From the NCBI RefSeq assembly GCF_900961225.1, contig NZ_CAAHFN010000142.1:1-64000 (forward strand): 64,000 nt of DNA. Direction: 5' to 3'. The DNA is from Modicisalibacter radicis. Lineage in GTDB: Bacteria > Pseudomonadota > Gammaproteobacteria > Pseudomonadales > Halomonadaceae. Position 1 is the stretch's first letter; the number at the start of each line of letters is the position of its first letter. This document shows, in pieces, positions 18,900-28,974 of the stretch. A program made the translations under genes and the position numbers. Under the pieces are notes generated by a model. It ran no database searches. It saw nothing but the letters and a program-made list of their open reading frames with translations, and was not told the DNA's origin.

Positions 18900-20444
18900 T
18901 CAGCAGCACTCCGGCTCGGCCACCCGCGCGGTGCGGGGGGCCGATTCGAGAGACTCGCCGGGGGCGACGAGCTTGAGGATACGATGCGTCTCGCGGCGCA
19001 CTTCCCTGAGGCGGGCCGGGTCCTTGCGCAGCGTCTCGGCGCGCACCGGAACCAGTTGCGCGAGGCGCGCCTGCCACGGTGCGGAGGCGAAGCGCTCGGG
19101 AAAGCAGCGCGCGATCAGGTCGAGCATGATCGAGGTGGCCGTCGAGGCGCCGGGCGAGGCGCCCAGCAGGGCGGCCAGGGAGCCGTCCTTCGCGGTGACG
19201 ATTTCGGTGCCGAACTGCAGCACCCCGCCGTGTCGGGGGGTCTTCTTGATGATCTGGACACGCTGCCCGGCGACTTCGAGCTGCCAGTCCTCGGCCCTGG
19301 CATCCGGATAGAAGGCGCGCAGCTCCTCGACCCGCTGGGCGTGGGAGAGCCGGACCTGATCGAGGAGATATTTCATCAGGCTGAAGTTGCTGCGCGCGAC
19401 GGAGAGCATCGGGCTGAGGTTGGAGGTGCGGACGGTCTTGACCAGGTCGAAGATGGAGCCGTTCTTGAGGAACTTGGTGGTGAAGCCGGCGAAGGGACCG
19501 AACAGCAGGGAAGGCTTGCCGTCGACATTGCGGGTGTCGAGGTGCGGCACCGACATGGGCGGCGCGCCGACGGCGGCATTGCTGTACACCTTGGCGTGAT
19601 GCCGCGCGACGACTTCAGGCTTGTCGCAGCGCAGCCACTGCCCGCTGACGGGGAAGCCGCCATAGCCCTTGGCTTCGGGTATCCCGCTTTTCTGCAGCAG
19701 GCGCAGCGAGGCCCCGCCGGCACCGAGGAAGACGAAGCGCGAGCGCACTATGCGCCGGCCGCCGTCGCTGGTTTCGATCTTCAGGCTCCAGGTGCCGTCG
19801 GCATTGCGCTCGAGGTCCCTGATCGTCTGGCCGGTGCGGATGCCGACCCGATCGCTGCCCTGTTCGGTCAGGCGGGTCAGCAGCCGGTTCGTCAAGGCCC
19901 CGAAGTTGACGTCCGTGCCGTCTTCGACCTGGGTTGCGGCGACCGGCTCGCCGGGCTCGCGTCCCGCCATCAATAGCGGGGCCCAGCCTGCAATGGTCGC
20001 GGGATCCTGCGAATACTCCATCGACTCGAAGCAGTGGTGGTTGCTCATGGCCTCGTGGCGAGCGCGCAGGAATCTCACGTTCTTCTCGCCACGCACGAAG
20101 CTCAGGTGCGGCACCGGCGACAGGAAGTCGGCGGGGTCGCCGAGGTTGCCATGCGCGACCAGGGAGCTCCAGAGCTGCTTGGATTCCTCGAAGAGGGTGT
20201 TGATATGGACGGCCTTGCCGATGTCGAGCGAGCCATCGGCGTTGGCGGGGGTGTAGTTGAGTTCGCACAAGCCGGCGTGTCCCGTGCCGGCATTGTTCCA
20301 GGCAAACGAACTTTCGCCGGCGATGGAGTCCAGGCGCTCGACGAGCTCGATGCGTGCCGTGGGCTCCAGTTCATTCAGCAGTGTGGCGAGTGTGGCGCTC
20401 ATGACTCCGCCACCTACGAGTACGACGTCAACGGCCTCTTCCAT
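18900..20444 (-). CDS. mqo: Malate:quinone oxidoreductase
   Basis: Mqo is a membrane-associated FAD enzyme that oxidises malate to oxaloacetate and reduces quinone, replacing or supplementing NAD malate dehydrogenase in the citrate cycle. The 514-residue product opens with the FAD-binding motif [17 protein letters not shown] (about residues 7-23) and has typical Mqo blocks such as [21 protein letters not shown] consensus TATAAT box lies about 40 bases upstream. Transcription is monocistronic by layout, with hairpins on both sides. With PckA it gives a route from C4 acids to PEP. Confidence 0.95.
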   Translation of the reverse strand: MEEAVDVVLVGGGVMSATLATLLNELEPTARIELVERLDSIAGESSFAWNNAGTGHAGLCELNYTPANADGSLDIGKAVHINTLFEESKQLWSSLVAHGNLGDPADFLSPVPHLSFVRGEKNVRFLRARHEAMSNHHCFESMEYSQDPATIAGWAPLLMAGREPGEPVAATQVEDGTDVNFGALTNRLLTRLTEQGSDRVGIRTGQTIRDLERNADGTWSLKIETSDGGRRIVRSRFVFLGAGGASLRLLQKSGIPEAKGYGGFPVSGQWLRCDKPEVVARHHAKVYSNAAVGAPPMSVPHLDTRNVDGKPSLLFGPFAGFTTKFLKNGSIFDLVKTVRTSNLSPMLSVARSNFSLMKYLLDQVRLSHAQRVEELRAFYPDARAEDWQLEVAGQRVQIIKKTPRHGGVLQFGTEIVTAKDGSLAALLGASPGASTATSIMLDLIARCFPERFASAPWQARLAQLVPVRAETLRKDPARLREVRRETHRILKLVAPGESLESAPRTARVAEPECC

Positions 20445-20482
20445 GGTTGGTTGTCACCCTTTGGGCTGATTCAAATAAGCCC

Positions 20483-20488
20483 ATTATA
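20483..20488 (-). promoter_or_regulatory. Consensus -10 box of the mqo promoter
   Basis: The minus strand reads TATAAT here, 39 bases before the mqo ATG. The -35 region at the expected distance (around CTCGTC) is poor, which suggests dependence on an activator. A good leader sequence GGGTGACAACCAACC precedes the ATG. Confidence 0.55.
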
Positions 20489-20578
20489 CCGGCCGGCATG
20501 GAAAAGACGAGCCGTTCAAAAGGTTTGGGTTATGCAACTCGGGTTTGCCATAAGCAAAACCTTGTCTTTGGTTCGGGC

Positions 20579-20615
20579 AAAAAAAAGCCACTCAATCAAT
20601 GGTTTGAGTGGCTTT
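20579..20615 (-). terminator. Intrinsic terminator of the HAD phosphatase gene
   Basis: Read on the minus strand, a 12-bp stem (20604-20615 with 20584-20595) closes an 8-base loop and is followed by eight T residues. It lies 54 bases after the stop of the HAD gene. Confidence 0.85.
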
Positions 20616-20668
20616 CTGGTGCGACTCCCGATGCCGCAGCGCAGCATCGCAAGGGCGATTATATTTTT

Positions 20669-21322
20669 CTATCGCAGGCTAATTATTCGCCAGTTACGCT
20701 CGCGGGCGATGCGCTCGAGAGTGGCATCGGGGTCCACGGCGACCGGGTGGTCGACCTTCTCGAGTAGCGGCAGGTCGTTGTGCGAGTCGCTGTAGAACCA
20801 GGCGTCGTCGAGGGTCACGTCGCGGCTGGCGAGCCACTCGTCGAGGCGTTCGATCTTGCCCTCGCGGAAACTCGGCGTGCCCGATACGCGCCCGGTATAG
20901 CGCCCCTCGGCGACCTCGGGGTCGACGGCGATCAGTTCATCGACGCCCAGTCGCCTGGCGATCGGCCCGGTGATGAAGCGGTTGGTGGCGGTGATGATCA
21001 ACAGGGTGTCGCCGCGCTCGCGATGGCGAGCCAGCAGCTCTTCGCCCTTGGGCAGTACGTGGGGCTCGATCTTGCTGGCCATGAACTGCTGATGCCAGGC
21101 GGCCAGCTGCTCGGGGCTGTTGTCGGCGAGGGGCTTGAGGGCCAGCGCCAGGTAGGCGTGGATGTCCAGCGTGCCGTCCTGGTAGGCGGCGAGAAAGCGC
21201 TGATTGGCCTCGCGATAGCTGACCGGGTCCACCGCGCCCTGCTCGACCAGAAACTCGCCCCAGGCATGGTCGCTGTCGATACCCAGCAGGGTATTGTCGA
21301 GATCGAAGATGGCCAGGCTCAA
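20669..21322 (-). CDS. HAD-IB family phosphatase (SerB-like)
   Basis: A 217-residue haloacid dehalogenase hydrolase of the IB subfamily. The nucleophile motif FDLDNTLL is at the N-terminus, ITATN gives motif II, a lysine lies in FREGKIERL, and YSDSHNDLPLL is motif IV. Members dephosphorylate small phosphoesters such as phosphoserine-like compounds; the substrate here is unknown. The start was placed at the TTG at 21322, which makes MSLAIFDLDNTLL and has GGAG nearby; the open frame further upstream shows no similarity. It diverges from rppH. Confidence 0.85.
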   Translation of the reverse strand: MSLAIFDLDNTLLGIDSDHAWGEFLVEQGAVDPVSYREANQRFLAAYQDGTLDIHAYLALALKPLADNSPEQLAAWHQQFMASKIEPHVLPKGEELLARHRERGDTLLIITATNRFITGPIARRLGVDELIAVDPEVAEGRYTGRVSGTPSFREGKIERLDEWLASRDVTLDDAWFYSDSHNDLPLLEKVDHPVAVDPDATLERIARERNWRIISLR

Positions 21323-21495
21323 GAACTCTCTCCTCAGGTCGGTGGTGGCGTAGCCGGCTAGGTTGCCAGGGCGGCGGCGATTATTGCAGAACGACCGGCG
21401 CTTGCCCACCGCTCGGGGTTTAGGGCCGTGTATTGATGCGCTTTCAACGTTTGTGGAAGAATGAATCCAATATTGGATTTCATAAGGTGAAGCCC

Positions 21496-21987
21496 GTGAT
21501 CGACGCTGACGGCTTCCGCCCCAACGTTGGTATCATCATTACCAACATGGAGGGCCAGCTGCTTTGGGCGCGTCGGGTTGGGCAGAATGCATGGCAGTTT
21601 CCTCAAGGAGGCATCAAGGGTTACGAGTCACCGCAACAGGCGCTCTACCGGGAGTTGGAAGAGGAGATCGGCCTCACCCCCGACGACGTCGAAGTGCTGG
21701 CCTGTACCCGAGGGTGGCTGCGCTATCGCCTGCCCCGGCGCATGATACGCACGCAATCGCGGCCGATCTGCATCGGCCAGAAACAGAAGTGGTTCCTGCT
21801 CAAGATCCGCTGTCAGGACAGCCGTATCTGCATGGATACCACGGCCAAGCCGGAATTCGACGGCTGGCGATGGGTCAGTTATTGGTATCCGCTGGGGCAG
21901 GTCGTGCCCTTCAAGCGGGAGGTCTACCGACGCGCGCTGCGGGAGCTGGCGCCTCGGGTCCAGCGACTCGCCCTGGGGGAGGGGTGA
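21496..21987 (+). CDS. rppH: RNA pyrophosphohydrolase RppH
   Basis: RppH removes pyrophosphate from the 5' end of triphosphorylated mRNA and so starts RNase E-dependent decay. The GTG at 21496, preceded by AAGGTGA, gives the family's start (M)[12 protein letters not shown], and the 163-residue length is near E. coli RppH (176). The Nudix box covers residues 38-60 (GGIKGYES, then RELEEEIG). Earlier ATGs in the frame give an N-terminus foreign to the family. It is followed by ptsP, the conserved gammaproteobacterial order. Confidence 0.95.
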   Translation: MIDADGFRPNVGIIITNMEGQLLWARRVGQNAWQFPQGGIKGYESPQQALYRELEEEIGLTPDDVEVLACTRGWLRYRLPRRMIRTQSRPICIGQKQKWFLLKIRCQDSRICMDTTAKPEFDGWRWVSYWYPLGQVVPFKREVYRRALRELAPRVQRLALGEG

Positions 21988-22030
21988 GCCCGCGGTACCT
22001 CCCGACCCTTCGACTACAAGAAGAACGCCC

Positions 22031-24298
22031 ATGCTCGATGTACTAAGACGCATCGTCCAGGAGGTCAATGGAGCACGCAGCCTCGAGGCCGCGTTGGCCA
22101 CCATGGTTCGACGCATCCGCAAGGCCATGCACACCGATGTGTGCTCCATCTATCTGTTCGATGCCGCCCAGGACCGCCTGGTGCTTATGGATACCATCGG
22201 CCTGAACACCCAGGCCGTGGGTCATGTCTCGATGCGCCTCGGCGAGGGCCTGGTGGGCCTCGTCGGTCAGCGCGAGGAGCCGCTGAATCTCGAGGATGCC
22301 CCGGCGCACCCCTACTTCCGTTATTTCGAGGAAACCGGCGAGGAGCGTTTCTCGAGCTTCCTCGGCGTGCCGGTCATCCATCAGCGCCGTGCGCTGGGGG
22401 TGCTGGTCGTCCAGCAGCAGGAGAAGCGTCGCTACGACGAGGGCGACGAAGCCTTCCTGGTGACCATGGCGGCGCAGCTCGCCGGCGTGCTGGCGCATGC
22501 CCTGGCCACCGGGACCCTGACACGGCCGACGCGGGCCGACGGCATGGCGACCTTCAAGGGGATCGCCGCCTCGCCGGGCATGGTGATCGGCAAGGCGGTG
22601 GTCATCGCGCCGCCGGCCGATCTGGACAACGTGCCCGACCTGGTGCCCACCGACATCGAACTCGAGATTCGCCGCCTGAGCGAGGCGATCGAGCGGGTAC
22701 GCGAGGAGATCCGGCGCGCCGGCGAACGTCTCGCCAGCCGCATCTCCAGCCAGGAACTGGCGCTGTTCGACGTCTACGAACAGATGCTCGCCGATGCCGC
22801 GCTGGGCCAGGAGGTCGAGAAGCGCATCCGCGAGGGCCAGTGGGCGCCCGGCGCGCTGGCCGACGTGGTGCGCCGTCACGTCCAGTATCTGGAGCGGGTC
22901 GACGATGATTACCTGCGCGAGCGGGCCGCAGATATTCGCGACCTGGGGCGCCGCGTGCTGGCGCATCTGCAGCAGGAAACCGACAAGGGCTTCGATGGTT
23001 TCCCCGAGCGCTGCGTGGTGATCGGCGACGAACTCAGCGTGGCGATGCTCGGCGAGGTGCCCCGCGAGCGCCTCGCGGGGCTGGTTTCGCTGAAGGGCTC
23101 GAGTACCTCCCACGTGGCGATCCTGGCCCGGGCGATGGGCATCCCCACCGTGCTGGGCATGGTCGACCTGCCGCTGACCCGCCTCAACGGCGCCCCGGTG
23201 ATACTCGACGGCCACCGCGGGCGCCTGCTGGTGCGCCCCGACGATGAGCTGGCGCGCCACTACCAGAAACTGATCGACGAGGAGCTCGCGCTCGCCGAGG
23301 TGCTCGAGCACGAGCAGCACCTGCCCAGCGAGACTCCCGACGGTTTCAGCGTGCCGTTGATGGTCAACACAGGCCTGGCGGTGGACGCGGTGGCGGTACT
23401 CAAGCCGCGTATTGCCGGGGTCGGGCTGTATCGTACCGAAGTGCCGTTCATGATCACCGAGCGCTTCCCCGGCGAGCACGAACAGACCAAGCTCTACCGC
23501 GAGCAGCTGGAGGGGTTTGCGCCGTTGCCGGTGGTCATGCGTACGCTGGACATCGGCGGCGACAAGGACCTGCCTTACTTCCCGATCCACGAGGCCAACC
23601 CGTTTCTCGGCTGGCGCGGGATTCGCGTCACCCTCGACCATCCCGAGGTGCTGATGGTTCAGCTTCGGGCGATGCTGCGCGCCTCGGCGGGGCTGAACAA
23701 CCTGCGCATCATGTTGCCGATGGTCACCAACGTCGATGAGGTCGACGCCGCGTTGCGGCTGCTCGACCGGGCGCTGACCGAGCTCAACGAAGAGGGGGTC
23801 CGGGTCGAGCGTCCCCTGGTGGGAGTGATGATCGAGGTGCCGGCGACGCTCTATCAGCTCGAGGCGTTGTCCCAGCGGCTGGATTTCTTCTCGGTGGGCA
23901 GCAATGACCTGACCCAGTACCTGCTGGCGGTGGATCGCAACAATCCGCGCGTGGCCAGCCTCTACGATGCCTGCCATCCGGCCGTGCTGTCGGCGTTGAC
24001 CGGACTCGCGAAGGAGAGTCACCGGCTGGGCGTGCCGACCTCGGTGTGTGGCGAGCTGGCCGGCGATCCGTGCGGCGCGCTGCTGCTCACCGGAATGGGT
24101 TTCGATGCGCTGTCGATGAATGCGCCGAGCCTGCCGCGGGTGCGCGCGGCGATCCGTCGTGTGCCGATGAGTTCGGCCCGGGCGCTGGTCGAGGAAACCC
24201 TGCGCTTCACGACGCCGACGGCGGTGCGTGCCCACCTGCAGGCGCGTTTCGCCGAGTGGCAATTGACGCACCTGCTGCCGCCACGCGATGACGCCTAG
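22031..24298 (+). CDS. ptsP: PTS-Ntr enzyme I (PtsP) with GAF domain
   Basis: PtsP is the first phosphotransferase of the nitrogen-related PTS and passes phosphate from PEP to NPr. The 755-residue product has an N-terminal GAF domain (residues about 5-165), then the enzyme I fold, with the phosphorylated histidine His361 in GSSTSHVAILAR, the PEP-binding segments (RTLDIGGDKDLPY; SVGSNDLTQYLLAVDRNN) and the active-site cysteine in VCGELAGDP. It starts 43 bases after rppH and is probably co-transcribed with it. Confidence 0.95.
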   Translation: MLDVLRRIVQEVNGARSLEAALATMVRRIRKAMHTDVCSIYLFDAAQDRLVLMDTIGLNTQAVGHVSMRLGEGLVGLVGQREEPLNLEDAPAHPYFRYFEETGEERFSSFLGVPVIHQRRALGVLVVQQQEKRRYDEGDEAFLVTMAAQLAGVLAHALATGTLTRPTRADGMATFKGIAASPGMVIGKAVVIAPPADLDNVPDLVPTDIELEIRRLSEAIERVREEIRRAGERLASRISSQELALFDVYEQMLADAALGQEVEKRIREGQWAPGALADVVRRHVQYLERVDDDYLRERAADIRDLGRRVLAHLQQETDKGFDGFPERCVVIGDELSVAMLGEVPRERLAGLVSLKGSSTSHVAILARAMGIPTVLGMVDLPLTRLNGAPVILDGHRGRLLVRPDDELARHYQKLIDEELALAEVLEHEQHLPSETPDGFSVPLMVNTGLAVDAVAVLKPRIAGVGLYRTEVPFMITERFPGEHEQTKLYREQLEGFAPLPVVMRTLDIGGDKDLPYFPIHEANPFLGWRGIRVTLDHPEVLMVQLRAMLRASAGLNNLRIMLPMVTNVDEVDAALRLLDRALTELNEEGVRVERPLVGVMIEVPATLYQLEALSQRLDFFSVGSNDLTQYLLAVDRNNPRVASLYDACHPAVLSALTGLAKESHRLGVPTSVCGELAGDPCGALLLTGMGFDALSMNAPSLPRVRAAIRRVPMSSARALVEETLRFTTPTAVRAHLQARFAEWQLTHLLPPRDDA

Positions 24299-24349
24299 GG
24301 AGCTCGTGCAGTAGGCCCTGGCGAGAATGGGCTGGCGGTTTTTCTGGGA

Positions 24350-24430
24350 GGTTTGTGAGTGATCACTTGTTCCGATGGGTGGCGGTTACGAGCCAACCCC
24401 ATCGCGAGTGAACTTGCCCCCCACGAAACC
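24350..24430. repeat. REP-like inverted pair between convergent genes
   Basis: The segment from 24350 (GGTTTGTGAGTGATC...) is an imperfect inverted copy of the segment ending at 24430 (...CCCCACGAAACC). The arms are about 30 bases and share the GTGGG/CGAT core of the other REP-like elements here. It lies between the stops of ptsP and the NRDE gene and may serve as a bidirectional end structure. Confidence 0.55.
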
Positions 24431-24481
24431 CGACCTGAATGGCTCATCGGGGCACGGGGGCTGTATGTCGAACCTGAGGTC

Positions 24482-25282
24482 TTATACCCGGTGGGCCATC
24501 GACAGGGGCGGTACTGGCAGGCGACAGCGCCGTTCCCCGGCCGCAATGCCGCCAGGGGCGAAGCTCCGTTCGACGATCGCGATCTCGCCGCGCGCCCGCC
24601 ATTCGAGCAGCGTACTGGCCCGCGTGCCGTAGTGCTGGCCGAGGATGAACGCGGCCGAGAGCTGACGCTCGAGGGTCAGCCCCACCCCGGTGTCGGGGAG
24701 GCTCGCGTCGTCGGCTTGCCGGGTGTCGCTCAGAAGCGCCCAGGCATCGTTCAGGAACTCGCCGCCGGGGGTGTCGAGTCGCTCGCCCAGGCGCTGGCGG
24801 GCCCGGGTCAGCTTTGGCCAGGGTGTGTCGAGGCTGGCATTGGATAGCCCGTGCAGGCCGGGTTCCACCCGTGCCAGCCGGGTTCCCCGGGGGCCGTGAT
24901 GGAGATGCCAGAGCATTTCTCCGTCGCATGCCAGCAGGTTGAAGCCGGCATAGGCGTGCGCCTTGTGGTTCGCGAGTCGTTCCAGCCAGGCGCCGAGGTC
25001 GGCTTCGACAAGCGCCTGGCGGACCAGATGGCCACGGCTCGGTCCGTTCGCCTCGGCCTTGAAGTCGGGGGCGCGGACGTTGGTGACCGCGGCCACGCGT
25101 CCGGCGGCGTGGGCGGCCAGCCAGCTGCCGCCGGCCTCGAGATCGCGACCGCCGAGAATATCGCCACAATCGTCCCACGTCGCCAGCGCGGCAGTGGGGC
25201 GGTCGTGGCGTTCGTCGCGATTGCCGGCAAGGCGCAGGGGGGTGGCGCTACCGGGGCGCCAGTCGAAGGCGATCAGGCACAT
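24482..25282 (-). CDS. NRDE-family (TANGO2-like) protein
   Basis: The 266-residue product begins MCLIAFDWRPGSATPLRLAGNRDERHDRPT, the defining start of the NRDE family, which includes human TANGO2. The N-terminal cysteine followed by the NRDE motif at about residues 20-23 resembles an N-terminal nucleophile hydrolase active site. A biochemical role is not established. The ATG at 25282 is preceded by GGAG; the frame is open further upstream without family similarity. It is convergent with ptsP and divergent from the membrane receiver protein. Confidence 0.88.
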   Translation of the reverse strand: MCLIAFDWRPGSATPLRLAGNRDERHDRPTAALATWDDCGDILGGRDLEAGGSWLAAHAAGRVAAVTNVRAPDFKAEANGPSRGHLVRQALVEADLGAWLERLANHKAHAYAGFNLLACDGEMLWHLHHGPRGTRLARVEPGLHGLSNASLDTPWPKLTRARQRLGERLDTPGGEFLNDAWALLSDTRQADDASLPDTGVGLTLERQLSAAFILGQHYGTRASTLLEWRARGEIAIVERSFAPGGIAAGERRCRLPVPPLSMAHRV

Positions 25283-25373
25283 GGCGTTTCTCCGGGGCGA
25301 GGGCATCGCGGCGGCATGACAGGCTATGGACGCTGAGCGTACACTCTGGCCATTGTCGATGACAGGGGTAGGG

Positions 25374-26681
25374 ATGCAAGACATCTCCGAGGACAAACGG
25401 GCAGCCCGGCCGGCCGTTCCGGGCGGCTGGCCGTATCGGCTGCCGGCATGGCTGTGGGGCGTCGAGGCGTGTCTGACGTTTGCCTGTCTGCTGGTGGCGG
25501 TGTTGCTGGGCGAGCGCTTCAGCGCCCATGTTCGCGATGTCCTGATAATGGTCTGGCTGTCAGGCAGCCTGATCGTCGCCCTGCTGGGATGGCGAAGTGC
25601 CCGCCAGCGCCAGCGGCTCGAGCGCTTTCAGGCCGCGGTCCGGCTCGGCCAGCTGGTGCGCGGCCCCGATGTGTCCGGCCAGCTGCCGCTCGATCTCGAC
25701 GCGGTGATCGAGGTGCTGGAGGAGACCTGGCCGCAGCGCCAGGCCGAGAGTCGCATCGAGGATCTGCTCGAATCCCTGCCCCAGGCCGCCTTCCTGGCCG
25801 GCGGCAACCGCCTGGTGGCGGTCAACGATCGGCTAGTCCAGCGCCTGGGACGCTCGCGACGGGACCTGCAGGACCTGCCGATCGATGCGCTGGATGCCAG
25901 CGAGCCCTTCCTGAACGAATCCGCCGACTACGCCGTGCTCAGCGATGCCCATGGGGCGCGTCACGCGTTTCGCCTCGACCGTCGGCTGGCCGCGCAGGGC
26001 CAGGCGCTGGGGCTGCTGCACGACGACAGCGAGTCGCACCACCAGCTTTATCATCTCAGGCAGGAGCGCGACCGCGCCCGGCAGGAGTCGCAGCTGAAGT
26101 CGCGCTACCTGGGTCAGGTTCGTCGCGAGCTCGAGAGCCTCGATGTCGCCGGCGGGCAGTCCGCCGCGAGCGCCTCGCCGCTGGCCGAGCGCCTGGCGGG
26201 GCTCGTCTCGTTGCTCGAGCGCATCGCCGAGACCGAGGCCGACGAAACGGCGGGGCGGGCCGGACGCGAAAATGGCACGGCGTCGGGCAAGCGCGTGCTG
26301 ATCGTCGACGATGGCCCGGTGAATACCGCATTGGCGCGGCGGGTGTTGTCCGACCGGGGGTTGATGGTCGACACCGCGCGCAGCGGCGAAGAGGCCCTCG
26401 AGCTGGCGATGGAGCATGCCTATGCACTGGTCTTCATGGACATCTACATGCCGACGCTGGATGGCATCGAAACCACCCGGCGCTGGCGTCAGCGCGAAAG
26501 CGTCCAGGGCGGGCGCAGCGTGATGGTCGCGCTGACCGCCAATACCAGCGCGACCGATCGCGCGCGCTTCTTTGCCGCGGGCATGGACGACTACCTGGCC
26601 AAGCCCTACCGCCCGCAGGCGCTGGTCGACGTGGTGCAACGCTGGCTTCCCGGCGTGGTCGCTCCCTCGACCGTGTCTTGA
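25374..26681 (+). CDS. Membrane protein with C-terminal receiver domain (degenerate hybrid kinase)
   Basis: A 435-residue protein with two predicted N-terminal transmembrane helices (about 29-47 and 54-72), a region resembling a degenerate PAS domain (about 124-220), a long helix whose SRYLGQVRRELESL stretch looks like a histidine-kinase dimerisation helix with the phospho-accepting His replaced, and an intact response-regulator receiver domain from about residue 302 (DD pair, MDIYMP aspartate, ALTA threonine, AKPYRP lysine). No ATPase domain is present. It may be a phosphate sink or an output-less adaptor for another kinase. The ATG at 25374 was chosen because of the GGGG ahead of it; ATGs at 25326 and 25359 are possible. 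lgt follows after 24 bases. Confidence 0.8.
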   Translation: MQDISEDKRAARPAVPGGWPYRLPAWLWGVEACLTFACLLVAVLLGERFSAHVRDVLIMVWLSGSLIVALLGWRSARQRQRLERFQAAVRLGQLVRGPDVSGQLPLDLDAVIEVLEETWPQRQAESRIEDLLESLPQAAFLAGGNRLVAVNDRLVQRLGRSRRDLQDLPIDALDASEPFLNESADYAVLSDAHGARHAFRLDRRLAAQGQALGLLHDDSESHHQLYHLRQERDRARQESQLKSRYLGQVRRELESLDVAGGQSAASASPLAERLAGLVSLLERIAETEADETAGRAGRENGTASGKRVLIVDDGPVNTALARRVLSDRGLMVDTARSGEEALELAMEHAYALVFMDIYMPTLDGIETTRRWRQRESVQGGRSVMVALTANTSATDRARFFAAGMDDYLAKPYRPQALVDVVQRWLPGVVAPSTVS

Positions 26682-26705
26682 TTCACCTTCTCGTTAGGAA
26701 ACGAC

Positions 26706-27515
26706 ATGCTCGACTATCCGCAAATCGATCCGGTGGCCATTGCGCTGGGACCGCTCAAAGTCCACTGGTACGGCCTGATGTACGTGGTCGGGTTCGTCGG
26801 CGCCTGGTGGCTGGGGCGGCTGCGCGCGGCGCGCCTGGGGCTGAAGCCCGACGATATCGGCGACATGCTGTTCTACGGCGCGCTGGGGGTGGTGCTGGGC
26901 GGACGCATCGGCTACGCCCTGTTCTACGGCTTCGACCGCCTGCTGGCCGATCCGCTCTGGCTGTTCCAGGTCTGGGATGGCGGCATGAGCTTCCACGGCG
27001 GCCTGCTCGGGGTGCTGGTCGCGGCGCTGCTGTTCGCCCGCAGGCATCGCCTGGCGTTCTTCCAGATGACCGATTTCATCGCCCCGCTGGTGCCGATCGG
27101 CCTGGGCGCGGGCCGTATCGGCAACTTCATCAACGCCGAGCTGCCGGGGCGTGTCAGCGATCTGCCCTGGGCGATGGTCTATCCGGGCGGCAGCCAGCCG
27201 CGCCACCCCTCGTCGCTCTATGAGTTCGTCCTCGAGGGTGTGGTACTGTTCGCCATTCTGTGGACGGTGTCGCGCACGCCGCGTCGTCGCGGTATGATTT
27301 CCGGCCTGTTTCTGGTGCTTTACGGCATCTTCCGTTTCGCGGTCGAGTTCGTCCGCCTGCCCGACCCGCAGCTCGGCTTCATCGCCTTCGGCTGGTTGAC
27401 CATGGGGATGCTGCTGTCCCTGCCGATGATCCTGGGCGGCCTGGCGCTGATGGCCTGGGCGCGGAGCCAGCCGGTCGATCGGGGCGGCGTCGAGGCGAAC
27501 GAAGCGACATCCTGA
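26706..27515 (+). CDS. lgt: Prolipoprotein diacylglyceryl transferase
   Basis: Lgt transfers diacylglycerol from phosphatidylglycerol to the lipobox cysteine of prolipoproteins at the inner membrane. The 269-residue product has seven hydrophobic segments and the Lgt blocks [12 protein letters not shown] (with the catalytic-site His/Tyr), [21 protein letters not shown] and [16 protein letters not shown]. It precedes thyA by 19 bases, as in E. coli. Confidence 0.96.
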   Translation: MLDYPQIDPVAIALGPLKVHWYGLMYVVGFVGAWWLGRLRAARLGLKPDDIGDMLFYGALGVVLGGRIGYALFYGFDRLLADPLWLFQVWDGGMSFHGGLLGVLVAALLFARRHRLAFFQMTDFIAPLVPIGLGAGRIGNFINAELPGRVSDLPWAMVYPGGSQPRHPSSLYEFVLEGVVLFAILWTVSRTPRRRGMISGLFLVLYGIFRFAVEFVRLPDPQLGFIAFGWLTMGMLLSLPMILGGLALMAWARSQPVDRGGVEANEATS

Positions 27516-27534
27516 TTTCTGCGACAGGCGAGTT

Positions 27535-28329
27535 ATGCAGCCCTACCTTGAATTGATGCGCCGGGTACTCGATACCGGCGTCAAGAAAGCCGACCGCACC
27601 GGGGTCGGCACGCAGAGCGTCTTCGGCCACCAGATGCGCTTCGACCTGGCCGAAGGCTTTCCGCTGGTGACCACCAAGAAACTGCATCTGCGCTCGATCA
27701 TCCACGAACTGCTGTGGTTTCTGCGCGGCGATACCAATATTGCCTACCTGCGCGACAACGGGGTGCGCATCTGGGACGAGTGGGCCGACGAGAATGGCGA
27801 CCTGGGCCCGGTCTACGGCTATCAGTGGCGTAGCTGGCCGAGGCCCGACGGTGGCCATGTCGACCAGATCGCCAGGGTCGTCGAGCAGATACGCCACAAC
27901 CCCGATTCGCGGCGACTGATCGTCAGCGCCTGGAACCCGGCGCTGGTCGACGAGATGGCGCTGCCGCCGTGCCACGCGCTGTTCCAGTTCTATGTCGCCG
28001 AGGGGCGGCTGTCCTGCCAGCTCTACCAGCGCAGCGCCGATATCTTCCTGGGGGTGCCGTTCAACATCGCCAGCTACGCGCTGTTGACGCAGATGGTCGC
28101 GCAGGTCTGCGATCTGGCGCCCGGCGAGTTCGTGCATACCCTCGGCGATGCCCACCTTTACCTCAACCATATCGAGCAGGCCGAGCTGCAGCTCACGCGC
28201 ACGCCGCGCCTGCGGCCCAGGCTGGTGCTCAACCCCGAGGTCGACGACCTGTTCGCGTTTCGCTTCGAGGATATCGCCATCGAAGGCTACGACCCGCATC
28301 CGCATATCAAGGCGCAGGTGGCGGTATGA
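27535..28329 (+). CDS. thyA: Thymidylate synthase
   Basis: ThyA methylates dUMP to dTMP using methylene-tetrahydrofolate. The 264-residue product has the same length as E. coli ThyA and carries the catalytic cysteine at Cys146 in [11 protein letters not shown], the dUMP-binding [21 protein letters not shown] block and the C-terminal IKAQVAV. Its stop codon overlaps the folA start by four bases (ATGA), so the dTMP cycle genes are translationally coupled. Confidence 0.97.
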   Translation: MQPYLELMRRVLDTGVKKADRTGVGTQSVFGHQMRFDLAEGFPLVTTKKLHLRSIIHELLWFLRGDTNIAYLRDNGVRIWDEWADENGDLGPVYGYQWRSWPRPDGGHVDQIARVVEQIRHNPDSRRLIVSAWNPALVDEMALPPCHALFQFYVAEGRLSCQLYQRSADIFLGVPFNIASYALLTQMVAQVCDLAPGEFVHTLGDAHLYLNHIEQAELQLTRTPRLRPRLVLNPEVDDLFAFRFEDIAIEGYDPHPHIKAQVAV

Positions 28330-28862
28330 GCGCGGCGACGTTCGAGGAATCGCTGGTGCCGGTGGCGATGATCGCTGCGGTGTCGCGCAATGGCGTGATC
28401 GGCATCGACGACCGGCTGCCCTGGTACCTGCCGGAAGACCTCAAGTTCTTCAAGCGCATGACCCAGGGCAAGCCGCTGGTGATGGGCCGCAAGACGTTCG
28501 CCTCGATCGGCCGCGCGCTGCCCGGCCGGTTGAACATCGTCGTCACCCGCGATGCCGGCTTCGAGGCCGAGGGCGTGCGCGTCTGTCACGATCTCGACGC
28601 GGCCTTGGCGCTGGCCGACCATCAGGCGATCATCGACGGCGTCGAGGAGGTCATGGTCATGGGTGGCGGCGAGGTCTACGCTCAGGCAATGCCGCGGGCC
28701 TCGCGGCTCTACCTGACCGAGGTCGATGTCGAGATCGACGGCGACGCACGCTTTCCGGCCCTCGACCGGTCGCTCTGGCACGAAGAGCAGCGCGTGCCGG
28801 GCGAGGAGAGCGGCCGGCAGGGCCGTCCCGACTATGCCTTCGTGGTCTATCGTCGCCGTTGA
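28326..28862 (+). CDS. folA: Dihydrofolate reductase
   Basis: FolA reduces dihydrofolate, the by-product of ThyA, back to tetrahydrofolate. The 178-residue product contains [29 protein letters not shown] with the catalytic acid Asp38 (E. coli Asp27), the NADPH-binding [11 protein letters not shown], and [12 protein letters not shown]. Compared with the E. coli enzyme it has an N-terminal extension of about eleven residues. The start is fixed by the ATGA overlap with thyA. Confidence 0.96.
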   Translation: MSAATFEESLVPVAMIAAVSRNGVIGIDDRLPWYLPEDLKFFKRMTQGKPLVMGRKTFASIGRALPGRLNIVVTRDAGFEAEGVRVCHDLDAALALADHQAIIDGVEEVMVMGGGEVYAQAMPRASRLYLTEVDVEIDGDARFPALDRSLWHEEQRVPGEESGRQGRPDYAFVVYRRR

Positions 28863-28974
28863 GCACGGCGGGGAAACACCCGGCAAAGAACAATAAACGA
28901 TTGAATGTCCGGCGCAGGCTGAAGCTGGCTGAACGAGAAGCTGGCCAATTGAAAGCAATGGGAGGTCGCCCTTG

